64,000 nt of DNA, taken from Antitrichia curtipendula (lineage: Eukaryota > Streptophyta > Bryopsida > Hypnales > Leucodontaceae). The position numbers and the translations under genes are program-made. Positions 49,296 through 62,075 of this stretch are shown here, one piece after another. Position 1 is the stretch's first letter; every line of letters begins with the position of its first letter. The stretch spans positions 27,091,567-27,155,566 of the forward strand of contig OX579636.1 in the NCBI GenBank assembly GCA_951230915.1, written 5' to 3'. Under the pieces are notes generated by a model that worked only from the letters and a program-made list of their open reading frames with translations, did no database searches and was not told where the DNA came from.

Positions 49296-51448
49296 CTAAC
49301 ACATATGGGAATTTCACAAATTTGAGCGTATTGCGATTAGATGGAAACCAACTTGAAGGTTATGTACCAATGGACTTGTGGGGAGGCACTAACTTGGTAA
49401 GGATGCAATTGAGCAGGAACCATTTGAATGGAAGTATGGACACCAACATTGGAAATGCAAAGTCTCTCTCCATCTTATTTGTGGAAGACAATTAATTTTC
49501 AAGCCCCATTCCTGCAGGGATTAGACAAACTAACTTGGTCAAGTTCTAAGCCAACTCAAATGTATTCAACGGTACTCTCACTCCCCAGCTAGAAAACTTG
49601 TCAAGTTTGATACAACTTGTATTGGGTGCCAATTCATTCTATGGTGCCATTTTTACGAGCTTGGGCAATTGGACCTTTCTAGAAATCATATGGATGACAC
49701 CATCCTTGATGGGCTAGCCCATCTCAATAAACTAAACATTTTAGATGTCTCAAAGAATGACCTCACATGATCCATCCCTGTAGGCTTGTTTAGCATGGTG
49801 AATTTGTAAATGTTGAATGTGGCATTTAACAACTTGTCAGGGTCATCCTGACAAAGGAAAATGGGATGACATTCGTAATGGTGAATTTCATTGGGAATCG
49901 ATACTTATGCATAGAGCGTTCCTATGTCTCTAATTCATTCACCTAGGACTTGGCGTCTAAAGGAGATAGAAAGTAGGCATAGATGGTATTGATGGGAGTA
50001 TTTGGTGTTGGTTCTCATTTTAGAGACTGCATCCTCTATGCCTCATGAAAGGACATTTTGCACTTATATCAGGAAGAAAGCTCGTGGACGTTGACATCAT
50101 TTTACAATAAAGTATACCACGAGGATGAGGTCACGGTCTTGAAAGAGGAAAATCTAATTGGAGTTGGCAGTTTGGGCCAAGTATATAAGGTTATACTAAG
50201 TGACGATGAAATAGTGGCTGTGAAAAAATTGTGGAATGTGAAGAAAGAGGAGGGGCATTGTAATCATGGCTTTGGTACCCAGGTTTGGAAAGTCCTTTGT
50301 TGGTTTCAATTGATTGCAAAGGTGTAGGTGCAATTCTTTGAAAATGTTGATTCGTTCATGTAGAAATTTGACTATGGATATACATGGAATTTGTTTGCTT
50401 GGATGGAGTGCAGTTGAAGATTGTAGCCAACATTCATCACCGGCACATTGTGAAGTTTTTGTGCAGTTGTACCAAGGGCAACAACAACCTTTTGGTATAC
50501 AAGTACATGCCCAATGGTAGCTTGGGAGATCTATTGCATGACCTCAATGCAAACGCAATCCTGTGGGAAATGCGCTACAGAATAGCCATCGAGGCTGCTA
50601 CGATTTGTCATTGCGACCCATCTTTCATGCTTCTAAACTAGAATTGTGATCACTCCATTTTCTACTTGATTGGATTGTTTGGAAGTCAATTGTATGTATG
50701 TGGATGCCGGAAGAATAATTGTCGGATTTTGCATTTTTTGTGTTGGTAGGGATTGGAGTATTTGCACCACGATTGCTCTCCACAAATCCTTCACTAGGAC
50801 GCGAAGTCCAACAACATTTGGGTGGACTTGGAATATGAAGCGCACTTGGTTGATTTTGGGATTGCAAGAATGGTGGATCCAGGAGCATCTCTTGACTTGT
50901 TTTTAATTGTTGGCTTGGTGGGTTACATCCCTCCAGGTGAAAAGCTAGATTCATCCATCCATGGCTATACTTGCAATGGATAGAAGAACTCTTGGAGATG
51001 TGGAGTTCATCATTAATTTTTCTAAGTTGCAATGGGTGTAATTGGAGTTGGGATTATGGATGTAGAATACTTGTTTAGAATGGGAGTGATGGAGAAAAGT
51101 GATATCTACAACTTTGGCATTGTGTTGATGGAGTTGGTGACTGGGAAACATGTTGCAAATCCATTGGAAGGCATGGATGGAGCAAACTTGATACAATGGA
51201 TTCATAACAAAGTATTGACACCGAAAGGGTTGTTTGAGATCCTAGACTCCAAGTGTAGGATGAGTTTATAAAGTGAGATGGTTCAAGTCTTGCAAGTAGG
51301 GATATTGTGCACCAATTACACACCTACAAGTTGCCCCTCAATGCGTGCAGTGGTGAAAATGCTAAGAGATGTGGCTCTCTCGTTGGGCATGAATGTTGAT
51401 TGCAATAAGGATTTAGGAAGCTCTTTTGAGTTTGATGTAGTTGTATGA

Positions 51449-54400
51449 AGTTGACTACGGATTTGATGTTGCACTTATTTTGTAGCTTTTGATGGAATAT
51501 TTTGTAGGCCTTTCTAGTTATGATGAGTAAGATCAACTTAGGCGTGTGAGGCTTGATGACTTTTATGATGGCATAACTTGTGGGGGCTTGTGTATCTTGC
51601 CATCATAGTTAAGTTGTCTTGAATTGGTTTTTCATGATCTTAATTATATTTTATTTTTGCATGTTTATATCATTTGGAGAAGAAGAACAATGAAGCTCAA
51701 GTTGTTACATGAAATCAAATAGCCTTTGATTCACATTATGGGAGTAGATACTATAAGAATTGCAAACGGAAGGAATTTTAGGTACAATCATGGTCCAAAC
51801 CGTACTACCTCATATGGTTGGGTGCTCCTGTTAGTATTCATTGTCCAGCATGACAATTCATGACCTCAAGTAAAGCCCTTTCTTTTCATTACTTGTGGCT
51901 TACGGAGCCATTCCAAAGCCCCATTTTGAAAAGTTCTATATGTAGTAAGCGTAGTGTTAGAAGGTGATGAAAGTTGTAGTCTTCTCAAATTGACAACGTA
52001 TAGTGCATTGCCAATACGATAGGTAAGTTGTGGTGAGTGTTTATTTAAAGAGTCAAAAGTATTGAATTTTGGCCCATTCAATTCAAGTAGATTATGCAAT
52101 ATATGAAAAAATTCTTGTAGCCAAATCTAGAAGAATGGAAGGAGTAATGCTAAATTCAAACAATGCAATAGCAGAAGCATTCAAGATGAGAAAATAGTTT
52201 AGTTGCATAAAGTTGTAAGTCTAGCTTTATCCTCACATTCACTTCCAAACCTATAGAACATAAGTTTTGTAATCAACAAGCTTAAAATTTTGAAAGTAGA
52301 ATTCAACACCCAACCTATGATATTCATAGCTTCATCCTAACATTGAATGTCAAAGTACCTTATTACTATACTTCACCAAGCACATAGTTCCCCAACGACG
52401 AGATCATTGCATTTGAAGTATGGATTGCATCTCCAAAAGAAACAAAATCCCAAATGGCTCGAACCTTGGCATTGTTGCCTACCACATCCTCACCCTTTTC
52501 CATTGCAATAGTGCTAGTTCCCATGGATGAAAATATGACAATTATATGTCTTTTTGCACCTTTGTCCAAGGGCTTGTGTGCCTTCACTAATAGTTGATGT
52601 AGCTACCCTCACCTGTAGGACCGCTTGGTGAAGACATTTTTATGGTGTCCACCTCAACAACAAAGTAGAGGCAAATGAATTTGAGGTAGCCATGTTGCAA
52701 GGAGATTGATTTTTGGTCTGAAATTGTTGGGTATTTATTTAATTACATGGACATTGTTGTAGGCTATCAAGGTTATGAAATCTAGCAAGCTAAGGTGAAG
52801 ACACCCATTCCTGTCCTTGTACCCAATTCCGTCATGATATACCAAGGTGCACATTTTCATATTAAGAAAATAGTCACTTATTGTTGATTATCAACATACA
52901 AGTTTGTTTATTGATGAATCACCTTTGAAAGTAAATTAACAACATTGCAAAAATGAAGCATCACAATAAAACTAGTTTCACTAAAAGAAAACCTTGTTGC
53001 TCTCAATAAAATCTACATGATATTCTGTCAAAATCTATATAACATGAATCCTCTAGTTTATTGTGTTTTGTTGCCAAATCTTGCCTAAGCTTTGAGTGGG
53101 AATTCCATTATTTTAGAACTCTCTCTAGCTAAGTGATTGGAAAATTTAGTTTTTGTTAGACTAACTTGTTTTGTGTGGGTTGTAATTGGGATATTTTTCA
53201 CTTGAAGTTAGGCTTGTTGCTAAGTGAGTTTTTTATTGTCCCTTGTCATTTTGTTTTTAAGTTTTCCAAAACATGCTATACAACAAACCTTATGCAAACT
53301 TCTAAATTGAGTTGGAATTGAAAAATAATTTTCAGGTTCTCTAGATTTGATTTAGAGCCATGCAAAAAAACATGTGTATATATATAATTTGAATGTTGGC
53401 CCAAATCCATGATCCCAAATCTTTTGTCTTTATCCTTCTACATACTCAAATAAAGTCTTGGACTCAAGTGGGGTTTGCATATTGACAATGATGTTGTCTT
53501 TATTATAGTGCCAAAGTACTCTATAGTTGCAAAATCAATTTGTCAAACACCTCTATATTTTTGTGTTAATAATTTATGAAATGATTTGAATTTCAACTAA
53601 TTATTTAATTCAAAATTAAACAAGTAGACATCATTTACCATACAACATATAAAAAAATAACGAAATACTTACCTTTGAACCAAACACATTTTCTGAAGGA
53701 CATTAGCTTATTTTTTGAAATAGGCTTTGTCAGAAAGCGTCTAGCATCTCAAGAAGGCATCAAAGAGGTCCAACACTTGAGGAACTTCACTTTGTGGAAA
53801 AAAATAGTATTGCATGTGGCAACGAGCTAAAACTTTTCTAAGGTCATTTTCAAAACCTTGTTTTAACTCCAATGCTTCTCAACTTGATGCAAAGCACCAC
53901 ATTATATTTTAGTAGAACTACAAATAAGAAAAATACATATAAAAAGAGTCATTTCTAGTCAGTAGGTACTAGAAGAAACCCACAATTTTTATGAAAGGCC
54001 TCTAATGTTGTGCTTACATTTTTTTGGACGTCAACCATATCCACTAGAATGTTTAAGAAAATCCATTGTAATGGACAAGCTCCAAAACGTGGAAAATCAC
54101 AAAGAACACAGTCTCATTTCAATAAGATTTTAGGAGACATCTACCATAACATGATCTTTTGGAGGTTGTGAAAGGTTGCCATGTGGTTGCCATGTTGCCT
54201 CCACATCAATGCCAATAGGGTGGATAGTGCTTATTAATAAGTTTTTTCATCCATGCCCCTGTTGATGTAGGATATGACATGGCAAACGTATAGCAATGAT
54301 GTAGAGGAGGGTGATTTTGACATGGCATGCCCAACTAGCACACTTTCACGTTGTTTGAGAATTTTATACTAAAATTGAAACATCAATTGGTACATATCGT

Positions 54401-56356
54401 ATTTATAAGATAAGGTCAGCAAAAAATAATTATTTTAAAAAATTAAAAAATAAAATGAACAAAAAAACTTTTCAAATTCAACAAAAATTCAACAAGATTG
54501 ATCATCTACCATTAAGAGAATTTTTTATGACAAAATCAAGGGAATAATTCATTGACATTAAGTGAAAATGAAGGATGGAAGGGTTGTTTTTATAATCCAT
54601 TGTCCACCCATGGTTAAACAAAGCATATGAAATAATTTGGATTTGAATATGTGGATGTTGTTTTAGACATGTGGTCATTTTTTCAACTATTCTACTTTGA
54701 ACATAATTCTTGCTTTATATATCCCATATTATTTCTTTATTTCCTACCACCTAACTTGTATAAAGAGCTTTTCTTCTTGACATAGTGTTCATCCATCCGT
54801 TTTCCTTTTTTTTGCAAAGCATGCCACATGGTTGCTCTACCCCTATAATTTCACATCTCATCAATGTTTTACTTTAGTCCCTAGTAGATTTCAAAAACTT
54901 ACCTACTTTGAAGATGGAAGATTGTGTCGACGTGGTAGTGGCATGTTCTTTAGACATCTTCAAAAACATGATTAAATTTTTTGGATGTCTCACACAACAT
55001 AGTCATCATCATCTCTAGAATCACATCACTTTCCACTAACATCCATATATTTTCTACAGCATCCACCAAAATTTTGCTACTCACTTCCTTAGAGTTTCTA
55101 GTTACATACCTTTGTCTACAAAAACATGCTACGTTTTTGTCTGACATCACTAAAAATATGGATTTCTCTTCTATTGAGTAGAAGATGTCTTACCACTTCA
55201 AAGAAACCTGATTTGTGTCTAAGGTTTGCCGTCATGATGAGCTTGATCATTTTGACAAAAAACTTATTTGCCTTCTCTTTTTATCCTGCCCTTATTGCCG
55301 CATCCCCATTACTCTTCTCCTTCTCTAGCGTAACCTCATAGTACTTTCAAGCTGCAACACCCGATGTCATTGCAATTTCTTGCTATATAAACTCAACTCC
55401 ATTACAATTATGAAAAGAAAGTATAAAATGAGACTAATAACCGTATTACATTAATATCTAATGAGTACAAAAAGCAAACCAATAGATCACATGATTCTCA
55501 CCCAAAAGATGAATGAAGTGATTTCCAAGTGGTCCATCCTTCAATTCTTGAAAATACTTTTCTTTATCATGTTCACATCTCTGATATTTTTGTCTCATTT
55601 GACTTGCCTTAAAATGATTTAATGTTATTGTTTCTTGTAATATTTGGATTTGTATAGAAATGCATGGTAAATTTGTACATTTATGTTCTTAAAAAATTAT
55701 TTTAATCTCATCTTGTATTTTTAATATCAAATGTGAGCCCTCTGATTGCACACCCATGTTATAGGAGGTTTTTCTATGCCTCTAGGTTGATGTTCCAAAT
55801 AACAGCTTGTCATAATTTTCATCTAATCATTTGTAATTGGACAATTAAAAGCTTTTCACTTACATATACACTTATAAAATCAAAGAGATTCTTAAAATTA
55901 AAGTCAATCAAAGTTTCCTAATTGTCTTTGGTACTTGGGTTAGTTATTTGGAAGTTTGAAAGGAACACTCCCTTTTTCATGGGCCTCTTTCTAAAATTTT
56001 ATTAGCCAAATAATTATGATTATCCTCATGCAAATATCACACACTTCCATCTAGAATTCCAAAGTATCTTTTGTCTTTTCTACGAAGTTTGATTGTTTTT
56101 TGTAATACTACATGGAATTAAGTTCACTCTCAGAAAAAAAATTGAAATTTTCTCTCCCTTCATCTACAAAATTTTGGATTCCACAAGTGGTAAGGGAAAA
56201 AGAAATTAAAGTAAGCTAATTTTTCTAGGTTCTTACTTGAAATTCTTAGTGGCTATTTCAACATTAGAAAAAAAAAGAAAAAAGGGAATGAATTTGACAA
56301 AAACAATCTCCAATATATTTTCAAATTTTGGATGAAGTACATTTATTTTAGATAAT
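51449..56356. other. Long AT-rich stretch without recognised genes
   Basis: Short ORFs only: minus 51866-52099, minus 52366-52587 (KRHIIVIFSSMG), minus 54950-55150. None matches a family I know. Composition and stop density suggest decayed transposons or old gene fragments. Confidence 0.4.
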
Positions 56357-56956
56357 TTAACCCCTAAAGCCCCAAAGTCCCTACGGGATACTCGTGAGAT
56401 TTTGGATAGGCTTATGTGATCTCAATTTTTGACACTATTTTTTTAAAGTTTTTTTGAAGATAGGAAATTAGATTAGCATTGTGGGAATATAATTTTTTAT
56501 TTCAATGAGTGCTCAAGAGCAAAAGTTATACCAGCCTAAGTCCAAAAACGGCAAAAAGCAGCTCAAGGGGCAACTAAAAAAAAATCACAAAAATTTAGTT
56601 TTTTTAATTTTTAATTTATTTCTCAAATATTAAAATTTTGTACATATATTTGAATCTTTGAATCATTCTATTTGGACTAATGATGAAAAAATTGTGGACA
56701 ATCTTGTTTTTCGGGCAATCTAAGCATCTTCTTGAAGAAAACTTGTTTTCTTTTTTTTAAATGCAAATATCTTGCAATCTACATTGTCAAAGTTTTTAAA
56801 ATTTCTTCCATGGATTTTTATACTAGTTTTAGTACAAGATTCTATCGCCATGATATGCAAAAAAAATAATTAAATTTTTTTTTGCTCTTTACAATAGAAA
56901 TGGTAGTTTTGAGTGAATATTGATGGAAAAAAAGGCCTTGGGACTGTAGGGGTTAA
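56357..56956 (+). mobile_element. TTAA-flanked element, family C copy 2
   Basis: TTAACCCCTAAAGCCCC to CCTTGGGACTGTAGGGGTTAA, 600 bp, TTAA at both ends. Same internal order as 15547-16470: a stretch ending TTATTTCAAT near 56505, GGGCAATCTAAGCATC, CAAATATCTTGCAATCTAC and GATGGAAAAAAAGGCCTTGG. About 320 bp shorter than copy 1. Confidence 0.85.
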
Positions 56957-57214
56957 TAAACGAAAGCATATACTTTATAGGACTTTAGGGATTAATAGAT
57001 GAAAGCATATACTTTATGGGACTTTAGGGGTTAATAGATGAAAGCATATACTTTATAGGACTTTAGAAGTTAACAGATGAAAGTATATACTTTATGGGAC
57101 TTTAGGGATTAATAGATGAAAGCATATACTTTATGGGACTTTAGGGATTAATACATGAAAACATATACTTTATGGGAATTTAGGGGTTAATAGATGAAAG
57201 CATATACTTTATGG
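56941..57214 (+). repeat. 39-bp minisatellite, seven units
   Basis: Unit GGACTTTAGGGGTTAATAGA plus TGAAAGCATATACTTTATG, seven consecutive copies with few substitutions. The first unit overlaps the right terminus of element C2, so the unit combines that terminus with 22 bp of its flank. It ends about 280 bp before the aminotransferase start. Confidence 0.92.
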
Positions 57215-57495
57215 ATGGATGAATAAAAGTGAATGGTTTTATGTCGGAATACTTAAAAGGAAAGTAGGAGAAAACGAAAAGGAAAAGGAAACGAAGGAAA
57301 CGCTCACAACGAGGTGCATGCACTGGGGCCGCTCCAAGCTTCGAGGCTCGCCATAGCCAGTGAGACTCGAAGTTCCGTCGCTTTGCATGCTGCAGTTGCT
57401 GCGGGTCGGTCGTTGCGCCTCCGTCAGGTAGTCGGCGAGCTCCGACGCCCGAGCTGGCGATCATCTCAAAGACACTACGACCACTGGCATCACGG

Positions 57496-59533
57496 ATGCC
57501 GGGCCTGATTGCATCGCCCGCGTGTCTGGGATTGTCGTCTTTGTTCTGGACGCACGGCAAGAGTCGCGTTGCGGGAGTGGCTATGGCCTCTGCGTCTGCG
57601 TCTGCGTCGACGTGCACGTCCAGCAATGGGGTCGCACAGGAGCCTGTTCCTGCTCCTGCGCAGACGATCCCTTCGCCTCCCAAGGTGTGTACGCCCTTTT
57701 CCTGTTCTGTGTGTAATTGGTTACAGTTTGGGTGTGGTTTGCCTTCCGGGGGAATGTGGAGAGATTTCAACTTACTCTGTTTGATCGGGGATTGGAGATT
57801 TCGCTATTGGCATTAGTTTTCTTGAAATTCGAGGTGGTTGAGCAGAGTTTAGTTTAGTTTTTTAATCACACCTAATAGTGCTCTGTGCATAGCTACTATA
57901 ATTACAATGGTCGAATTTCTATATTTTCTTGTTAGTGAATCGAATAGGATTCTAATGGACCATAGAATGTTGTATTTGGATGCCTTATGCGAAAGTTGTG
58001 AAGGTTCGAAGTCTTAACGGTCTATGACCTAATACCGACACAAGTGCTTGTGTTAAGAGGGCGTGCAGGCTCCAATTTGTACTTATCATTATAGATTGTC
58101 ACAGTTAGTTTTTTTTCTCAATTAGTTACCTCTACTTTGTCTAGATTTTTCGTTCTGTCCATCTTAAGAAAGAGTCGTTTTGCGGTAGAGTTCTATGACT
58201 TGCTGGCCAATTGTATTAGAATTAAACTAGGGTCGGTACTTCATTTAGGTCATGATCTAGATGCTGAAGGTCTACCACTCGGTAGAGGTGACGTATGAGA
58301 GGTGAAAGTATCCGAGGTTTTAGTTTTGATTCTGTGTGAGAGGTTTTGGTATATCAGATTCAGGTTGCCAAGCGGCTGGAGCAGTTCAAAACGACCATTT
58401 TCACTGAGATCAGCATCCTCGCCTTGAAGCATAAGGCGATCAACCTGGGCCAGGGCTTTCCCAATTTTGACGGTCCTGATTTCGTGAAGAATGCAGCAAT
58501 TGAAGCCATCCAAGACGGAGGCAAGAACCAGTACGCACGGGGTTTCGGTGTGGCGCAGCTCAATGCGGCGATTGCAGAGAGTTTCAAGAAAGAAAGCGGC
58601 ATCACCGTGAACTCAGAAACGGAGGTGACGGTCACGTCAGGATGCACGGAGGCAATTGCGGCCACGGTTCTAGGTTTAGTCAACCCAGGGGACGAGATTA
58701 TCCTTTTCGAGCCTTTCTACGATTCCTATCAAGCCACTGTGTCTATGTCCGGAGCGACGATCAAAACCGTCACTCTGCGCGCTCCACATTTTGCTGTGCC
58801 AGAGGAGGAGCTTCGTGCAGCATTCTCGAGTAACACTCGGGCAATTCTCGTGAACACTCCTCACAATCCAACCGGAAAGGTGTTCTCTCGGAAGGAGCTG
58901 GAGCTCATTGCGTCTCTATGTAAGGAACACGACGCCCTCGCCTTTGTGGATGAGGTTTACAACAAACTGGTTTTCAAGGGGGAGCATGTGTCACTGGCTT
59001 CTTTGGATGGCATGTATGAGAGGACGGTCACGATGAATTCCTTGGGCAAGACGTTCTCTCTGACAGGATGGAAGATCGGATGGGCCGTAGCGCCGCCTCC
59101 ATTGACTTGGGGACTCCGTCTAGCCCACTCGTACTTGACGTTCGCCACAGCGACTCCCTTTCAATGGGCAGCTGCAGAAGCATTGCGAGCACCGGATTCA
59201 TTCTATACGCAACTGATCAAAGACTACAGCACCAAGAAGGACATCCTTGTTGAGGGTTTGAAGAGCGTGGGGTTTGAGGTTTATGAACCAGAGGGAACTT
59301 ACTTCGTCATGGTAGATCACACACCGTTTGGATTTGAGAACGACGTTGCTTTCTGCAAGTATTTGATTGAAGAAGTAGGCATAGCAGCGATTCCTCCCAG
59401 TGTTTTTTACACGAATCCAGAAGACGGCAAGAACCTTGTCAGATTCGCTTTCTGTAAGGACGAAGAGACCCTGAGGGCTGCTGTCGAGAAATTGAAGACC
59501 AAGTTGAAAAAACCTGTAACTTCATCCTCTTGA
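57496..59533 (+). CDS. PLP-dependent class I/II aminotransferase (KAT / aspartate-aminotransferase-like), two exons
   Basis: Exon 57496-57684 and exon 58358-59533 join in phase 0 through a 673-bp GT-AG intron, giving 454 residues. The catalytic core begins LEQFKTTIFTEISILALKH and continues with INLGQGFPNFDGPDFV, NPHNPTG-type motif VNTPHNPTGKVFSR, DEVYNKLVF (cofactor Asp/Tyr) and the Schiff-base lysine in SLGKTFSLTGWKIGWA. The closest known relatives are plant and animal kynurenine/glutamine transaminases (cysteine-S-conjugate beta-lyase type), which transfer amino groups to 2-oxo acids. The N-terminal 60 residues are Ala/Ser-rich and may be an organelle-targeting peptide. An internal Met at codon 30 (MASASASAST) is an alternative start. 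The codons are richer in G+C than the flanks. The length fits the family. Confidence 0.93.
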
Positions 59534-59573
59534 ATTGAGGAGATTTATTCTAGCTCTACCGGCACTAATATGT

Positions 59574-60199
59574 TTAACCCTTAAAACGACCGGGGGTGTT
59601 TGAGCATAGTCCTTGTTTTCTGGACTAGCTCTTGGAACAAGCATAATTCCTCATTTGTGTACAGTAATTTTGACAATTGCCACTGTTGAAATGAAACAAG
59701 ACTTATTTAGCTTTCCTAAAAAAAAAGATCAACAAAATCGCACAATTTTTGAGAAAATGTCATTGTTGACAAGATTGATGAAAGATGTTCAGTAAGGGAG
59801 TACTTTGTAAGTACGCTGGAATCAAAATGTTGAAATCGGAATGCTCAAAAGTGCTTCAAAAATTTTGATTTTTTTCCCACATGTGTATATCATTATAACA
59901 TTGATGTGTATATCATTATAACATTGATGTGTAATTTTCTTCAAATCATTTTGAGCTGTAAAAAAAAAGATATGAGAATGTGAAGTAATAGCCAACAATG
60001 TCTTTTCCATTCTCAAAAAACTCATCAAAAATTGCACACTCAATAATTTCTTGATCAGATTGCACCAACAGATTCAACAAAGAAAATCATATCGAGTCTT
60101 TTTGTTGCTTACAAACTGTTAGTGAGGTTCACATATCAAATTTTTTACAAATGTAGTTGTAGAAGCCATGTGGTGGCCTTATGGTCCTTTACGGGTTAA
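59574..60199. mobile_element. TTAA-flanked element E, directly downstream of the aminotransferase
   Basis: TTAACCCTTAAAACGACC to GGTCCTTTACGGGTTAA, TTAA at both ends, 626 bp. It starts 41 bp after the aminotransferase stop, so it probably lies in or replaces part of the 3' UTR. Contains a 25-bp direct duplication (GTGTATATCATTATAACATT) at about 59885-59935. No ORF. Confidence 0.8.
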
Positions 60200-60394
60200 G
60201 CAGTTTCCTTGTATTCTATAGTCATGTTTTCCCTTAATGTCTAGTACTAGTACAAGCCATCTTTATGGTCATAGATTATGAATATGGATATAAAAACTGT
60301 AATCACGTTGGCAACCGTGCATGCAGTTCACATTAGGGATATTACTATTTAGTCTACTACCTTTGAATCTGGTCATGATAGTTCCAGAACTAGA

Positions 60395-60793
60395 GTAAAG
60401 TAGTGTGCTCTAAAAGCGCCATCTTCTTCAAATTGCCCCTATTTTTAGGTGGAAAATGGAGATGGGGTGATCCTTAATGAACCAGCTTAGCAATTGAATG
60501 CATACAGGAAAAATGATTTTTGTATTGCAAGAGCCAATCATTGTATTTGATTTCCGCTCATCTCTTTACAGATTTTGGAAGACCTATAGTCACAAATAGA
60601 TGCCTATGCCTTGAGTCTTTGAAAATTTATAAGTAATTCAAAAATACTTGGAAAAATACAAAATCACTTGTGTTAGGTTCCACATTTATTTTTCTTTCTC
60701 TCAAAAATGATCTAAGAATATTTTTGCCCACAGAAGTTTGTGAAAAAGGCGGACCAGCCCTTAAATGGTCGCTTTAAGAGCATGTTACCTTAG
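60395..60793 (+). mobile_element. TTAAGG-terminal inverted-repeat element, family J copy 2
   Basis: TAAAGTAGTGTGCTCTAAAAGC to GCTTTAAGAGCATGTTACCTTA. Inverse of 37321-37728 over its length. No ORF. Confidence 0.8.
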
Positions 60794-60852
60794 TGCAAAA
60801 TCTGCAAATCAAGACAATGCACCAGAACCTGTCAAGCATCGAACAAGCGACT

Positions 60853-61183
60853 GTAAGGTAGAAGGCTCGAGAATAGTTTGGGCATTAAGAACCGCCCACC
60901 TGTAAAATGTACACTATTTATAGATGTTGTTTTTTCATAGCCTTCACTGATGTACAAACAGTGTACATTTTTGGGGTGGACGATTTTGGAGCCCTATGCC
61001 AGTTCAACTTCAAAATTTCATAATTAATTTCAAAAACTCCAAAAAAATATGAAACAACTTAGGTTAGATGCCAAATCCACTTCTCTTTCAAGGAAAATTT
61101 AATGAAAAGTAATTCAAGGAGTTTTGCCTTTCCAAAACTCAGTTTCAGCTCTTAGGTGGGCGATTTCTGGACCTATTACCTTA
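60853..61183. mobile_element. Related inverted-repeat element K
   Basis: Starts near GTAAGGTAGAAGGCTC with AACCGCCCACCT 45 bp inside, and ends AGGTGGGCGATT...ACCTATTACCTTA. The outer TAAGGTA is shared with family J, but the interior differs and has CACTTCTCTTTCAAGG-like J-type motifs. About 330 bp. Confidence 0.55.
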
Positions 61184-61647
61184 CATAATTCTTCGGAGTC
61201 AACAATGGCCAAACTCAATCTACCCCACCCCACCCCACCCTAATTTTCAGATTTTAGAAATTTTGGTTATCAAAAGAAATCAAGTGGAAGAAGAGTACAG
61301 AGGTTGGGCAAGGTCTCCATGCCACATTTAACTATATTTGGACTTTGGAGCAGTCCAGAAATAAAAAAATGCTGAAAATCCCCAGCTGTTTCTTTGTGCA
61401 TCTGGAGCCCTCCCATTTCCTATGTATCTGGAGATTTCCACAAACCAAGTGCTATGGCGTTTGAAACACTACATACTGTGCATCCATAAATAATTATACT
61501 AGTTCGGGATCACTATACATCCAAGAGGATTCCAGATGACGCGCACTAGAAGACAATCTAGCTCCCTTCGAAGCACAGACTTCATGAATAATTGCACAAT
61601 AGCCTTCATCATTAGAAATGTCACATTTAAACATCATCCACCAGAGC
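61184..61647. other. Spacer
   Basis: No gene. A short CCCCA-rich tract (CCCCACCCCACCCCACCC) is at about 61224-61241. Confidence 0.4.
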
Positions 61648-62075
61648 CCAATCAATTGATAGAACTTTACATTATTTTTCACATTTTAATGAATTATTGA
61701 AACAATGTACACTGAAAACCTCGCTTCTCCTTGCATGCAAAGAGGGTGAATGCATCTAGGGACATCCAGTTGAAGTTGCCAAAGTACAAACAAGAAGAAT
61801 GCAGCTAGAGGGCTCCAGACAAACTTCATAAACAAAAAACTTAACGGAGTCAAGGCTCCACCATCCAACAAAGCCTTACTAATCAATCGATAAAAGTTTA
61901 CATTTTCTCAAACTAATGAAATAAATACAATGTACACTAAAAATCTCACTTGTCCTTGCTTGTGAAGACGGTGAATGCATCTTTGGACATCCAGATAAAT
62001 TTGGAAGACTACAAAGAACAAGAATGCAGCTAGAGGGCTCCAGACAAACTTCGTAAACCAAAAGCAGACGGAGTT
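61648..62075. repeat. 225-bp tandem duplication at the 3' end of the DUF7869-type ORF
   Basis: CAATGTACAC occurs at 61703 and 61928. GAATGCAGCTAGAGGGCTCC and AGACAAACTTC follow in both units. The duplication lies just downstream (minus-strand sense) of the ORF stop and could be its 3' UTR. Confidence 0.8.

Larger units (their letters stand above)
47125..51448 (+). pseudogene. CLAVATA1/HAESA-type LRR receptor-like kinase pseudogene
   Basis: Conserved pieces appear in the right order: LRRNT-type head (MLLKWKQDF, then CLWNGVKC, 47175-47285); many plant LRRs (LDIGLNNFNGEIPTSLGNLT near 48306, LQLEGYVP-type repeats near 49350); kinase ATP-binding loop LIGVGSLGQVYK (50156) and VAVKKLW; HRHIVKFLCSCTKGNNNLLV (50438); LEYLHHDCSP (about 50756); DFGIARMVDPGASL (about 50855); EKSDIYNFGIVLMELVTGKH (51091); and a C-terminal tail ending at 51448. 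At least ten frameshifts and stops break it, including a TAG replacing the Arg of the catalytic HRD motif. Two mobile elements sit in the LRR part. Intact relatives are plasma-membrane receptors for peptide signals (class XI). Confidence 0.92.

Noticed and set aside
57180..57770. 196-codon minus-strand ORF
   Set aside because: Antisense shadow of aminotransferase exon 1 and its GC-rich 5' region.
61684..62061. Two similar minus-strand ORFs as a gene pair
   Set aside because: They are the same chance ORF in two units of a 225-bp tandem duplication.
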